Origin: Veillonella parvula DSM 2008
GTDB lineage: Bacteria > Bacillota > Negativicutes > Veillonellales > Veillonellaceae
Length of the DNA stretch: 64,000 nucleotides
NCBI RefSeq assembly: GCF_000024945.1
Contig: NC_013520.1
Span: 172,001 to 236,000, forward strand
Reading direction: 5' to 3'
This document shows positions 8,113 to 17,068 of the stretch, one piece after another (position 1 is the stretch's first letter; each line of letters opens with the position of its first letter). Under the pieces are notes generated by a model, which was not told the DNA's origin, did not search any database, and saw only the letters and a program-made list of their open reading frames with translations. The position numbers and the translations under genes were made by a program.

Positions 8113-11100
8113 ATGAGCCATGATTATTCTGAAGAGAAACTAGTTCAAGATAGTGCGTGTGATGTGCTACAGAATAAATTGGGGTGGAAGGTTGCGTATG
8201 CATATAATTTAGAGCAACTCGGAGTAGATGGCACATTTGGTAGGACTAGTTATAAAGACGTCTTGTTGACTAGAGAAATCCGTAAGGTCCTCAAACAACT
8301 AAATCCTTGGATTAATGATCAACAAATCGTAGAGGCAATTACTAGATTAACTCGTAGAATATCAACGGCATCTTTGATACAAATCAACGAGGAGAAATAC
8401 AATTATCTTCGTGATGGCATTCCTGTAACGGTTAAGCGTCCTGATGGGAGAACAGAGATTAAAAAGGCTGCTATTATAGATTTCAATAATGCATATAATA
8501 ATGAATTCTTAGCAGTAAAGGAACTTATTGTTAATGGTGATTTGTATAATCGGCGAGCAGATATTGTTGGATTTGTGAATGGTATTCCTTTGCTATTTAT
8601 TGAATTAAAACGGCCGGATATCGATGTACGAAATGCGTATGAGGATAACTACAAAGATTATCTAGATACCATTCCACAATTGTTTTATTACAATGCCTTT
8701 GTGATGCTTTCTAATGGCTTAGAAGCGAAGGTTGGTACCGTTGGTAGTAAATACGAATTCTTTCATGAATGGAAGCGTCTAGATGAGGATGAAAAGGGGA
8801 GTGTAGCATTTGAAACTATGCTTCTTGGTATTTGTAATAAGGAAAACTTTCTTGATTTATTAGAGAATTTTATTCTTTATGATCACTCTAATGGTCGAAC
8901 TGCTAAAATATTGGCTCGTAATCACCAATACTTAGGTGTAAATAAGGCGGTAGAGGCGTATGCAGATAGAAAGTTAAAAGATGGTAAACTTGGTGTCTTT
9001 TGGCATACACAAGGTTCTGGTAAAAGCTATTCTATGGCTTTTTTTGCACAGAAGATACGTCGCAAGATGGCAGGTTCACCGACTTTTGTAGTTCTTACAG
9101 ATCGAGAAGAGCTTAATACACAAATTAGTGATACCTTTGAAAATTGTGGCATTCTTGGTAAGGATAGTAAGGCAAAACAATGTATTGCGACTAGTGGCGA
9201 GGATTTAATTGCTAAATTAAAAGGAAATCCTAGCTTTATCTTTACTTTGATTCATAAGTTTAATAAATCTGATGTAGAACCGATTTATCCAGATCATGAC
9301 ATCATTATTATGTCTGATGAGGCCCATCGTAGTCAGTATGGGCTGTATGCAGATAATATGATGAAACTGTTACCGACAGCGGCACGTATTGGCTTTACTG
9401 GTACACCGTTACTTTCATATGACAATATTACAGAGCGTACCTTTGGCGGCTATATATCAGTCTATGATTTTAAACGAGCTGTTGAGGATGGTGCTACGGT
9501 GCCATTATATTATGAAAATCGTGGTGCTAAGCTAGATGATTTACAAAATCCAGAGATAACTAATGAGATTCTTGATGCTATCGAAGCAGCAGATTTAGAT
9601 AGTGCACAACAAGAGAAGTTAGAGAAGGAGTTTGAAAAGTCAATTCATATCCTTACTGCTGAGCCGAGACTTCGCTCTATTGCCAAGGACTTTGTACGAC
9701 ATTATTCCGATGTGTGGACTAGTGGCAAAGCCATGTTTGTGTGCTTAAACAAAGTTACCTGTGTTCGTATGTACGATTATGTACAGGAATATTGGAAAGA
9801 AGAAATTAAGAGGCTTAAAAAACAAATTAAAGTAGCAACACAACAAGAAGCACAAGAACTAGAACGCAAACTAAAATGGATGGAAGAAACGGACATGGCT
9901 GTTGTTATCAGTCAGGAACAAAATGAAATCCAAACATTTAAAGCTTGGGGACTAGATATTGAAACACATCGACGGAAAATGGTAAAACGAGATCTCGATA
10001 AAGAGTTTAAAGATTCAGAGAATCCCTTACGTATTGTGTTTGTCTGTGCTATGTGGCTTACAGGCTTTGATGTTAAGTGCTTGTCCTGTTTGTATCTAGA
10101 TAAACCATTAAAAGCTCATACCTTAATGCAAACAATTGCTCGTGCTAATCGCGTTAATGAAGGTAAGAGTAATGGTTTAATAATCGATTATATTGGTATT
10201 GTAAAAGCACTTAAAAAGGCGTTGGCTGAATATACGGCAAATGTCGGTAATCATGATGGTGTGGATCCAACTATCGATAAAGAGAAACTCATTGCTCGTA
10301 TACTAGAGTTGATTGATATATTAGTAGCCTTTTTTAAGCAAAAGAATATATACATAGAAGATTTTTCTGATGCACAAACTAATGCTTTTAGTAGATTATC
10401 TAATTTAAATGAGGCTGCTAATGCTGTCTGCGATACTGTAGCAGATAAACAAACCTTCACTGCCTGTGCCTCAGAGCTGCATAAGTTGATGAAATATATT
10501 GAACGTGATGATATTTCAGTGGATACACGCAGAGTATATGAAACAATTGCAGCAATACATCGGATGTTAAAGCCTAGAAGACGAGATGTAGATACTACTG
10601 ACTTGATGGTTACTATAAATGCTATTATTAGTGAACATATAGGAATGAAAGAATTTTTAGGGCAAACAGAAGATGCAATCGGTTCAGAGTATATAACCCG
10701 TATTGATATAAGTGCTATTAATTTTAATATCCTGCGTAAAGAGTTTACAAGAGTCAAACATAAGAACTTACTATTTAAGGACTTAGGCGATTTCATTGAA
10801 CAAAGTTTGGATAGACTGGTAGCAGCTAATCCTAACCGCAGGGATTACTATGAGCGCTATAGACAAATTATTGAAGATTATAACTCTGGAAAAGACCGTT
10901 CTAATATAGAAAAAACATTTGAAGCATTAATACAGTTAGTAAAAGAGTTAACGGAAGAAGAATCTCGTTATATCCGTGAAGGTTTTACTACTGATGATGA
11001 ATTGGCTATTTTTGATTTGTTAAAAAAAGACAATCCTAATAAAGCAGATATTAAGAAACTAAAAGGTACTGCTACAGAAATGTATAGCAAAATAACAGAA

Positions 11101-11277
11101 GCTATTTCAAGGATGGATCACTGGACGGATAAGGATGAAACAACAGCAGAAATACAAAATCTAATTCGTGATATTCTTTGGAGAGAACTTCCAGAAAGCT
11201 ACGATGAACAACAAATAGAAGTTTGTCGTGGAGAAGTCTTTGAGTATGTATATACTAGATTTGGATATATGGCATAG
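8113..11277 (+). CDS. hsdR: Type I R-M restriction/translocation subunit
   Basis: 1054 residues. N-terminal endonuclease domain with the conserved FIELKRP segment (about residue 158-164) of the PD-(D/E)xK fold, then SF2 motor domains with Walker A TQGSGKSYSM near residue 300 and DEAHRSQYG near residue 401. A motif VI-type segment (QTIARANRVNEGK) follows. The C-terminal ~300 residues are helical and dock HsdR on HsdM/S. The protein pumps DNA and cuts at a distance from unmethylated sites. A strong AAAGGAGGTG precedes the ATG 13 bp after hsdS. The length is normal and the reading frame intact. Confidence 0.95.
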   Translation: MSHDYSEEKLVQDSACDVLQNKLGWKVAYAYNLEQLGVDGTFGRTSYKDVLLTREIRKVLKQLNPWINDQQIVEAITRLTRRISTASLIQINEEKYNYLRDGIPVTVKRPDGRTEIKKAAIIDFNNAYNNEFLAVKELIVNGDLYNRRADIVGFVNGIPLLFIELKRPDIDVRNAYEDNYKDYLDTIPQLFYYNAFVMLSNGLEAKVGTVGSKYEFFHEWKRLDEDEKGSVAFETMLLGICNKENFLDLLENFILYDHSNGRTAKILARNHQYLGVNKAVEAYADRKLKDGKLGVFWHTQGSGKSYSMAFFAQKIRRKMAGSPTFVVLTDREELNTQISDTFENCGILGKDSKAKQCIATSGEDLIAKLKGNPSFIFTLIHKFNKSDVEPIYPDHDIIIMSDEAHRSQYGLYADNMMKLLPTAARIGFTGTPLLSYDNITERTFGGYISVYDFKRAVEDGATVPLYYENRGAKLDDLQNPEITNEILDAIEAADLDSAQQEKLEKEFEKSIHILTAEPRLRSIAKDFVRHYSDVWTSGKAMFVCLNKVTCVRMYDYVQEYWKEEIKRLKKQIKVATQQEAQELERKLKWMEETDMAVVISQEQNEIQTFKAWGLDIETHRRKMVKRDLDKEFKDSENPLRIVFVCAMWLTGFDVKCLSCLYLDKPLKAHTLMQTIARANRVNEGKSNGLIIDYIGIVKALKKALAEYTANVGNHDGVDPTIDKEKLIARILELIDILVAFFKQKNIYIEDFSDAQTNAFSRLSNLNEAANAVCDTVADKQTFTACASELHKLMKYIERDDISVDTRRVYETIAAIHRMLKPRRRDVDTTDLMVTINAIISEHIGMKEFLGQTEDAIGSEYITRIDISAINFNILRKEFTRVKHKNLLFKDLGDFIEQSLDRLVAANPNRRDYYERYRQIIEDYNSGKDRSNIEKTFEALIQLVKELTEEESRYIREGFTTDDELAIFDLLKKDNPNKADIKKLKGTATEMYSKITEAISRMDHWTDKDETTAEIQNLIRDILWRELPESYDEQQIEVCRGEVFEYVYTRFGYMA

Positions 11278-11322
11278 TATTTTCTAGTTTCAATATTTTT
11301 GATAGTATATTAATGTTTTGAT

Positions 11323-11352
11323 AAGAGGCTACTTACGTAGCCTCTTTCTTTT
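11323..11352 (+). terminator. Terminator of the hsd operon
   Basis: 10-bp perfect stem AAGAGGCTAC/GTAGCCTCTT (11323-11332/11337-11346) with loop TTAC, followed by TTCTTTT. Confidence 0.85.
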
Positions 11353-11505
11353 GTATAAATGGAAAATGTAGAAAATTATTTCTTATATGTCTATGTATGA
11401 ATTAGGTGATCGTAGATTAACATTACGGATAGCCTCTAGGCTTTCACAAATTCTCGAAGAATGATAAAATAAATCCATATATATTTTTATAGAAATGAGG
11501 CTATT

Positions 11506-13131
11506 ATGGAACGGATTCAGGATCTTGTGTACACGCATGTGCAGGGTGGCCAGTTTAGATGGGTTACTGTTAGCACATTGATGCTCGCATTGGGCACGAT
11601 ATTGCATTTGGTGAGCCCTAGTGTGGCTGGGGTAACGCCGAACTGGACGATTGCTACGTACTGCGTAGCTATTTTATTGACTCGTCCTAGTTTGAGTCAA
11701 ACCTTGGGGATTGGCCTCGTGGCGGCCCTCATCAATGTATTGACGTCTAAGTCAGCGTTCCCTTATGGCAACTTGTTGTCTGAGCCAGGCGGTGCTTTGA
11801 CGGCGGCTCTCGTAACGCGCGCTATGTTGTCCATGAAGTTCCGTAAAATTGGTGGTTTTGATTTAACCCCTGTCGTGTCTGGCTTCTTAGCAACTGTTGT
11901 ATCTGGTGGTATCTTTGTCACTATTTTGTGGCAAGTGCTTGGGTTGCCAAATAATGTGTACATGTACGGTATGTGGCCATTGGTACTCATCGTAGGGGCC
12001 TTGAATGGTGCCATTACGCCAATCTTGTATATTCCGGCACAACGTCTATTTTCTAAACGTGGTATGTTGCCAAATGCAGATCAATTGACATCTGATCATA
12101 GTCGCTTGACTATCTTGCCTGAGCGCCAAGCTAAAATATCCATTGAGCACGTAAATTACTATCATCCTAAGGCGACTACACCATCCCTTGAAAATATCAA
12201 TCTCGATGTAAATGAAGGTGATTTTCTCGTTGTTACAGGCCCTGCAGGTTGTGGTAAAAGCACCCTTTGTATGGCGATGGTAGGGGCGGTGCCTAAATTC
12301 TATGGTGGACGCCTAGAAGGCATGGTCTTCGTAGATGGTCATGCGACTACGCAAATGGAAATTCCAGAACTTGCGAACCATATCGGTGTAGTTCTGGCCG
12401 ACTACGATACACAGCTCGTAACGATGACAGTTCGTGAAGAAGTAGCCTTTGCTATGGAAAACCGCGGTTATGATCGTGAAACTATTAAAGCTCGTTCTGA
12501 AGAGGTGTTTAAGCAAGTTGGCCTCGTAGGCTTAGAAGATCGCAAGATTACAAGTTTATCTGGTGGTCAACGCCAACGTTTGGCTATCGCTTCCGTATTG
12601 GCTACGAACCCAACCGTACTTGTTCTTGATGAACCGACAAGCTCCCTCGATCCAGATGGGACCGCTGAATTATATCGCCTCGTAGGCGATTTGAACCAAA
12701 AACACGGTATCACCGTTGTCGTTATCGACCATGATTTGCATGCCGTATTGCCGTACGCTAACCGCATGGCTCTCATGGTAGATGGCTCTATCGCCTGTGA
12801 TGACGATGTACCGACTACGCTTCGTTACATGTACGAGCACAATATTCACGTCGATGCATTGCCATCCGTGTTTACTACGTATATGGAATTGGAACAAGCC
12901 GGCTTCCACAGTGATGAACCTTGGCTCAGCATCGAGTCTGCTATCAAGGGTTTGCACCAAATTGAAATGGCTCATGCGATTCAAACCGAGGTGCATGGTA
13001 AAAGCAACTCCACAGTTAATCAAAGAAATACAGTAGATAATCTTGCTAATCAGTCTAATATAGTAGAAAATAGACAACCAGTTCAACGTGTTGATGATGT
13101 ACCAGGAAAGGACGGTGGCGCTCATGCTTAA
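11506..13131 (+). CDS. ECF-type ABC transporter: membrane domain fused to ATPase
   Basis: 541 residues in three parts. Residues about 15-185 hold five or six hydrophobic helices, the size and character of an ECF substrate-binding S component. Residues about 205-430 are a complete ABC ATPase (Walker A GPAGCGKST near 245, LSGGQRQRLAIA near 350, Walker B VLVLDEPTS near 373). The last ~110 residues are an Asn/Gln-rich tail of unknown role. ECF transporters import vitamins, metals or amino acids, normally with S and A parts as separate proteins. It overlaps the second ATPase by 8 bp and is followed by an EcfT. The substrate cannot be assigned; tryptophan or other small-molecule uptake would be speculation. 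Confidence 0.8.
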   Translation: MERIQDLVYTHVQGGQFRWVTVSTLMLALGTILHLVSPSVAGVTPNWTIATYCVAILLTRPSLSQTLGIGLVAALINVLTSKSAFPYGNLLSEPGGALTAALVTRAMLSMKFRKIGGFDLTPVVSGFLATVVSGGIFVTILWQVLGLPNNVYMYGMWPLVLIVGALNGAITPILYIPAQRLFSKRGMLPNADQLTSDHSRLTILPERQAKISIEHVNYYHPKATTPSLENINLDVNEGDFLVVTGPAGCGKSTLCMAMVGAVPKFYGGRLEGMVFVDGHATTQMEIPELANHIGVVLADYDTQLVTMTVREEVAFAMENRGYDRETIKARSEEVFKQVGLVGLEDRKITSLSGGQRQRLAIASVLATNPTVLVLDEPTSSLDPDGTAELYRLVGDLNQKHGITVVVIDHDLHAVLPYANRMALMVDGSIACDDDVPTTLRYMYEHNIHVDALPSVFTTYMELEQAGFHSDEPWLSIESAIKGLHQIEMAHAIQTEVHGKSNSTVNQRNTVDNLANQSNIVENRQPVQRVDDVPGKDGGAHA

Positions 13132-13936
13132 GGTTGAAAAGATCCGCTTTGGCTATGTGCCATCCGTAGATATTTTCCGAAACGTGACTTTCACCATCGA
13201 AGGAGGCGAATATATCGCCATCGGTGGTCGTAATGGTTGTGGCAAAACGACTATTACGCGTTTGCTCGTAGGCCTCGAAAAGGCTAGGGAAGGCCACATG
13301 TATTATAACGGTAGGGACATTACGTCCATGCCGCCGTCTAAACGGGGTCAATTTATCGGCTATGTATTCCAACAGCCAGATCGCCAAATGTTCAGACCTA
13401 CCGTAGCCACAGAGGTTGCCTTCGGACCTGAGTCCTTGGGGCGCAGTAAAGCCGAAGTGAAGCGTATCGTTGATGAAGTATTGGAGCGCACAGGCATCGG
13501 CCATTTGCGTGAAGCCTATCCTCCAACATTGCGCCGCGGTGAAAAGCAACGCGTTGCCATTGCTTCTGCGTTGGCTATGCAGTCTAAAATCCTCATCCTT
13601 GATGAACCAACCAGTGGTCAAGATGGTAAGGAAACTAAAGAGCTATTAGCATTATTGCGTCAGCTTAATTCAGAAGGTATCACAATCCTTCTTATTACCC
13701 ATGATATGGAAATCATGGCTAGCGAATGTAGCCGTGCTATCATCATGGGCAACCAAACCGTTGCCTTTGACGGCAGTCCAGAAGAATTATTCAAAAAATC
13801 TACGGATGAATTGCAAGACCTAGGCCTTACAAAACCGCCAAGTGTGGAACTTTCACTAGCGGTACCATCCTTAGGTTATTGCAAATCTATGGATGAATTG
13901 AAATCTAAGTTAGTGGCTCAGTTGAGCGGAAAATAG
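13124..13936 (+). CDS. ECF transporter ATPase with altered signature motif
   Basis: 270 residues from ATG 13124, which overlaps the previous stop (ATGCTTAA). Walker A is GGRNGCGKTT and Walker B is ILILDEPTSGQD, both intact, with a Q-loop in FQQPDRQMF. The ABC signature, normally LSGGQ, reads LRRGEKQR, so the composite ATP site completed by this subunit is probably weak or inactive. Asymmetric ATPase pairs of this sort are known in ABC systems. It works with the ATPase at 11506 and the EcfT protein at 13946. A longer start at 13088 lies inside the preceding gene and adds 12 non-conserved residues. Confidence 0.82.
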   Translation: MLKVEKIRFGYVPSVDIFRNVTFTIEGGEYIAIGGRNGCGKTTITRLLVGLEKAREGHMYYNGRDITSMPPSKRGQFIGYVFQQPDRQMFRPTVATEVAFGPESLGRSKAEVKRIVDEVLERTGIGHLREAYPPTLRRGEKQRVAIASALAMQSKILILDEPTSGQDGKETKELLALLRQLNSEGITILLITHDMEIMASECSRAIIMGNQTVAFDGSPEELFKKSTDELQDLGLTKPPSVELSLAVPSLGYCKSMDELKSKLVAQLSGK

Positions 13937-13945
13937 GAGGGACAT

Positions 13946-14614
13946 ATGGAACGTTTAGTACCGTTAACAAAAATCTTGATGACCCTCGCTGTATCCGTGT
14001 GGGCCATCCTATTGCGTGACTGGGCATCGCTATTGGCATTAGTCGTAGTAGAACTCGGTGTACTGTTTTTGGCAGGTTTGTTATTCAAACAACGCAAAGC
14101 CGTGTTGGCATTAACTAGCTTCGCTGTATTCCTTGGCCTCATCCAATTCCTTGGCAGTGGCGATGTAACCTCTGCCATTGTATCCGGCTTACGAATGTTG
14201 GCTATGACACTTGTCTTTATAGGCCTGTTGGCAACTACAAAATTGCAAGACCTTACGGCCGCGCTCGTAACACAATGTAAAATTCCTTACGAATATGCAT
14301 TTATGTTCACTGCCGCACTTCGCTTTGTGCCTGACTTCATTGCTGAAAGCCATGCTGTACAAGAGGCGCAAGCTTGCCGTGGCTTATCTCTAGAAGGCAA
14401 CTTCATTAAGCGCATCAAATCCTATGCATCTGTTATCCAACCATTGCTATTAAAATCCTTGGGACGCTCCGAAACAATGGCGTTATCCTTGGAACTACGT
14501 GGTTTTGGGGGCCCTACACACAGCTTTGCCGCATCCGTAGGATTGAAAAGAATCGATTATACTGTTATTAGTACTTTAATTGCTATTACAATACTTTTAT
14601 TTGTTATTGTGTAA
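13946..14614 (+). CDS. ECF transporter transmembrane subunit (EcfT)
   Basis: 222 residues with several hydrophobic helices and the EcfT coupling segment near residues 130-155 (EAQACRGLSLEGNFIKRIKSY), which carries an Ala-x-x-x-Arg-Gly motif; a second coupling motif is LSLELRGFGG near 185. EcfT links the ATPases to the S component in the membrane. AGGAGG precedes the ATG ten bases after the ATPase stop, so the three genes form one operon. The substrate is unknown. Confidence 0.85.
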   Translation: MERLVPLTKILMTLAVSVWAILLRDWASLLALVVVELGVLFLAGLLFKQRKAVLALTSFAVFLGLIQFLGSGDVTSAIVSGLRMLAMTLVFIGLLATTKLQDLTAALVTQCKIPYEYAFMFTAALRFVPDFIAESHAVQEAQACRGLSLEGNFIKRIKSYASVIQPLLLKSLGRSETMALSLELRGFGGPTHSFAASVGLKRIDYTVISTLIAITILLFVIV

Positions 14615-14967
14615 TTTTCTTATATATCAAGTAAGAGTATAATTTTGCTCCTATAGAAATGTACTAGCTTTAATAGTCATAATAAAAAATATGATGATAG
14701 TATATAAGTAAAATAAGAGCTTTTTACTTATATATGCTTCAAAATGTATATGCTGAGTGGTAAAAAACGTTGTTTTTACCACTCAGTTTTGTTGTATTGG
14801 GGATATAGATGTAAAATATGTAATTCTTACCTTAAAAGATGGATAAAAGTGAAATAGTATGTCATACAAATAGTTCGTCCTTTTTCTTGCGTATGTGGTC
14901 TCTTTTTATATATTATGTTAAATAGAAATAATATTTTTTAGGATACCTACAGTTTTGAGGAATACTT
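14615..14967. other. Intergenic region with two tandem hairpins
   Basis: A perfect 13-bp stem pairs 14701-14713 with 14722-14734 (arm TATATAAGTAAAA), followed 19 bp later by the terminator at 14753-14790. The remainder, 14791-14967, is AT-rich and should contain the promoter of the GNAT gene; I cannot pick a clear pair. Confidence 0.5.
14753..14790 (+). terminator. Terminator of the ECF transporter operon
   Basis: Perfect 14-bp stem CTGAGTGGTAAAAA/TTTTTACCACTCAG (14753-14766/14773-14786), loop ACGTTG, then TTTT. Confidence 0.85.
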
Positions 14968-15468
14968 ATGAGTGAATTAGTAATACGACCAATTACAAGG
15001 AATGATATAGCCCCTTGTTTAGATATTTATAATTACGAGGTTGTAAACGGCGTAGCCACGCTTGATCTTGAACCTCGCACGTTGTCAGAGTGGCAGGAGT
15101 GGTATGAGTCTCATAGCGATGAGCACCATCCTATTGTGGTAGGTACCATTGATGGGATTGTAGCAGGCTATGCATCGCTTTCACCATATCGACCTAAAGA
15201 GGCCTATAAAAGTACCGTCGAATTATCTATCTATATCCATCAAGATTATCGCGGTAGAGGGATCGCTACACAACTGATGGCTCATATTTTAGAAATAGCA
15301 AAAAATGATCCGTTATTGCATAATGTGGTATCCGTTATTACGGCTGGCAATGAAGGCAGCACTAAGTTACACGCGCGATTTGGCTTTACCTATTGTGGTC
15401 TAACGCCTCAAGTTGGATTCAAACATGGTAAATATCAGGATACCGAAACATACGCATTATTGGTATAA
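14968..15468 (+). CDS. GNAT N-acetyltransferase, PAT-like
   Basis: 166 residues with the GNAT fold: N-terminal VIRPITRNDIAPCLDIYN and acetyl-CoA pyrophosphate-binding loop QDYRGRGIATQLM (residues about 92-104), followed by ITAGNEGSTKLHARFGF. This pattern matches phosphinothricin/methionine-sulfoximine type acetyltransferases, which acetylate amino-acid-like amines. The natural substrate is not known. GAGGA precedes the start. It lies upstream of the histidinol phosphatase but with a separate spacer. Confidence 0.85.
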   Translation: MSELVIRPITRNDIAPCLDIYNYEVVNGVATLDLEPRTLSEWQEWYESHSDEHHPIVVGTIDGIVAGYASLSPYRPKEAYKSTVELSIYIHQDYRGRGIATQLMAHILEIAKNDPLLHNVVSVITAGNEGSTKLHARFGFTYCGLTPQVGFKHGKYQDTETYALLV

Positions 15469-15568
15469 TAATTAGTATAGTAAAAGATAGATATTAATAC
15501 GTTATATTAATGATGTATAGATTATAGATAAGGGTTCGCCAGGGGTTAGGGCGAATAGGGGTGATTGA

Positions 15569-16432
15569 ATGAACATGAAAGATGAACGGCAGTTCGTTGG
15601 ATATAGTAAGTATCGCAGCCGTCTCGTGGACGGTCATGTGCATACGGAATTGTGTCCACATGGTAGTGGGGACCGAACTGCGATGATGATAGAAAAGGCC
15701 ATCGAGTTGCGTATCGAAAAGGTATGCCTTACAGAACATGCACCATTGCCAACAGCTTTTGCTGCAGAATATGGTGGTGATAAAAAGGCCTATGACACAG
15801 CGTCTTTGAAATTAAATGAAGTTGATACTTACTTAGAGTTGGGTCGTCAATTACAACGTGCCTATGGCACACATATCGATATTTCTCTCGGTTTTGAAGT
15901 CGATTATATTCCAGGCTTTGAATCAGACATTCAAGAGTTCTTGGATCGCTATGGTCCGTTGACGGATGATAATATTTTATCCGTTCACTTTATGGAAGGC
16001 GTTAATAATGCCTTTTACTGCTTAGACTACAGTCCTGAAGAATTCGAAAAAGGCTTCGGCCCGTGGATCGAAAAACAATATGAGTTATATTACAAGTATT
16101 ATTCTACAGTGCGTCAAGCCGTGCGTGCTGACCTCGGTGAATATACACCTAAACGCATAGGTCATTTTGATTTAATCAAGAAATACCAACATCACTTTGG
16201 ATTTGAACGTCATTTAGATCGTCGCAATGCGCAGGTGGTGAGCGATATTTTGCATATCATGCGCGTCCAAGGTCGCGAGCTAGACTACAACATGAGCGGC
16301 TTCTTCAAACCAGATTGTCGTGAAATGTACCCAAGCCGCTTCATTCAAGGCATGGCGGCTATCATTGGTGTGCCATTTGTACTTGGATCTGATGCACATA
16401 GTGTGGCAGATATAGAAAACGTTTGGGGCTAA
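15569..16432 (+). CDS. hisJ: Histidinol-phosphatase, PHP family
   Basis: 287 residues of the PHP metal-dependent phosphatase fold. Metal ligands are visible: DGHVHTELCPHG near residue 20, CLTEHAP near 55, GFEVDY near 110, SVHF near 145 and GSDAHSV near the end. Enzymes of this type remove phosphate from L-histidinol phosphate, the step between HisC and HisD. The position 640 bp upstream of hisZG supports this role; no HisB-type phosphatase domain is present, because HisB here has only the dehydratase domain. A shorter start at the next Met (15575) is possible. Confidence 0.85.
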   Translation: MNMKDERQFVGYSKYRSRLVDGHVHTELCPHGSGDRTAMMIEKAIELRIEKVCLTEHAPLPTAFAAEYGGDKKAYDTASLKLNEVDTYLELGRQLQRAYGTHIDISLGFEVDYIPGFESDIQEFLDRYGPLTDDNILSVHFMEGVNNAFYCLDYSPEEFEKGFGPWIEKQYELYYKYYSTVRQAVRADLGEYTPKRIGHFDLIKKYQHHFGFERHLDRRNAQVVSDILHIMRVQGRELDYNMSGFFKPDCREMYPSRFIQGMAAIIGVPFVLGSDAHSVADIENVWG

Positions 16433-16450
16433 ATTGATAGAAAGGTAATT

Positions 16451-16816
16451 ATGGATTTCGTTCTTGGTATTATCCTTCTTATATTAATCATTTACTCTTA
16501 TGGTAGACATAAGAAGAATGGCCAATATGAGATATGGCTAGAAAAATATAATCAAGGTATATATAATGTGGGCCAGCTCTTAAATTGCGAGTATGAACAA
16601 GCTAAGTTTGTCATAGATCAACTCGGTCGTCATGCGGTTCCTGTTGATGTAGTCGTTGAGCCTATGTCTACTATTTCTATTCGTGGTGAAAGTATGAATG
16701 GATATGCCTTTTCTTATAATGAATTAAAAGGCTCTTTCACTCTAAATGATAAGTTTGAAATAACAAATTTAATTTATAATGATGTAGATCTTCTACATAT
16801 GGGTGTAATTAAATAA
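16451..16816 (+). CDS. Hypothetical membrane-anchored protein
   Basis: 121 residues, unrecognised. Residues 3-17 are a single hydrophobic segment followed by basic RHKK, so the protein is likely anchored with its C-terminal part in the cytoplasm. The remainder looks like a small alpha/beta domain (VGQLLNCEYEQAKFVIDQLGRHAVPVDVVV, then TISIRGESMNGYAFSY). It starts 18 bp after the hisJ stop with AAAGG, so it is probably co-transcribed, and is followed by a hairpin. Confidence 0.6.
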   Translation: MDFVLGIILLILIIYSYGRHKKNGQYEIWLEKYNQGIYNVGQLLNCEYEQAKFVIDQLGRHAVPVDVVVEPMSTISIRGESMNGYAFSYNELKGSFTLNDKFEITNLIYNDVDLLHMGVIK

Positions 16817-16842
16817 ATATATGTAGTAAATACATGAAATAT

Positions 16843-16880
16843 TAACGGTTCTATTGACAATTCTATAGAACCGTTATATT
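16843..16880 (+). terminator. Terminator-like hairpin before hisZG
   Basis: 12-bp perfect stem TAACGGTTCTAT/ATAGAACCGTTA (16843-16854/16865-16876) with a 10-base loop and a short T-rich tail. Confidence 0.6.
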
Positions 16881-17068
16881 ATGATTTCATACTTTAATAA
16901 AGTAAAGCGATAAAATAGAAAAGTATCGATATAGGTAAATTTTTTCTCATAGTAAACTGAATAGCTAGATGACTTAAATCGTTATATAACTTAAAAGGTT
17001 AATATAGGTATATAGTTTTCAAAAACATGAGAAATGATATGAATCAATTGATGGAAAGGATGTTTACG

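Noticed and set aside
10251-10796. Minus-strand frame of 181 codons inside hsdR
   Set aside because: Lies completely inside a well-supported gene, Ser/Ile-rich, no ribosome site or family resemblance; a shadow frame.
12670-13621. Minus-strand frames of 151 and 188 codons opposite the ECF ATPases
   Set aside because: Opposite strand of strongly conserved ABC ATPases; composition is typical of antisense shadow.
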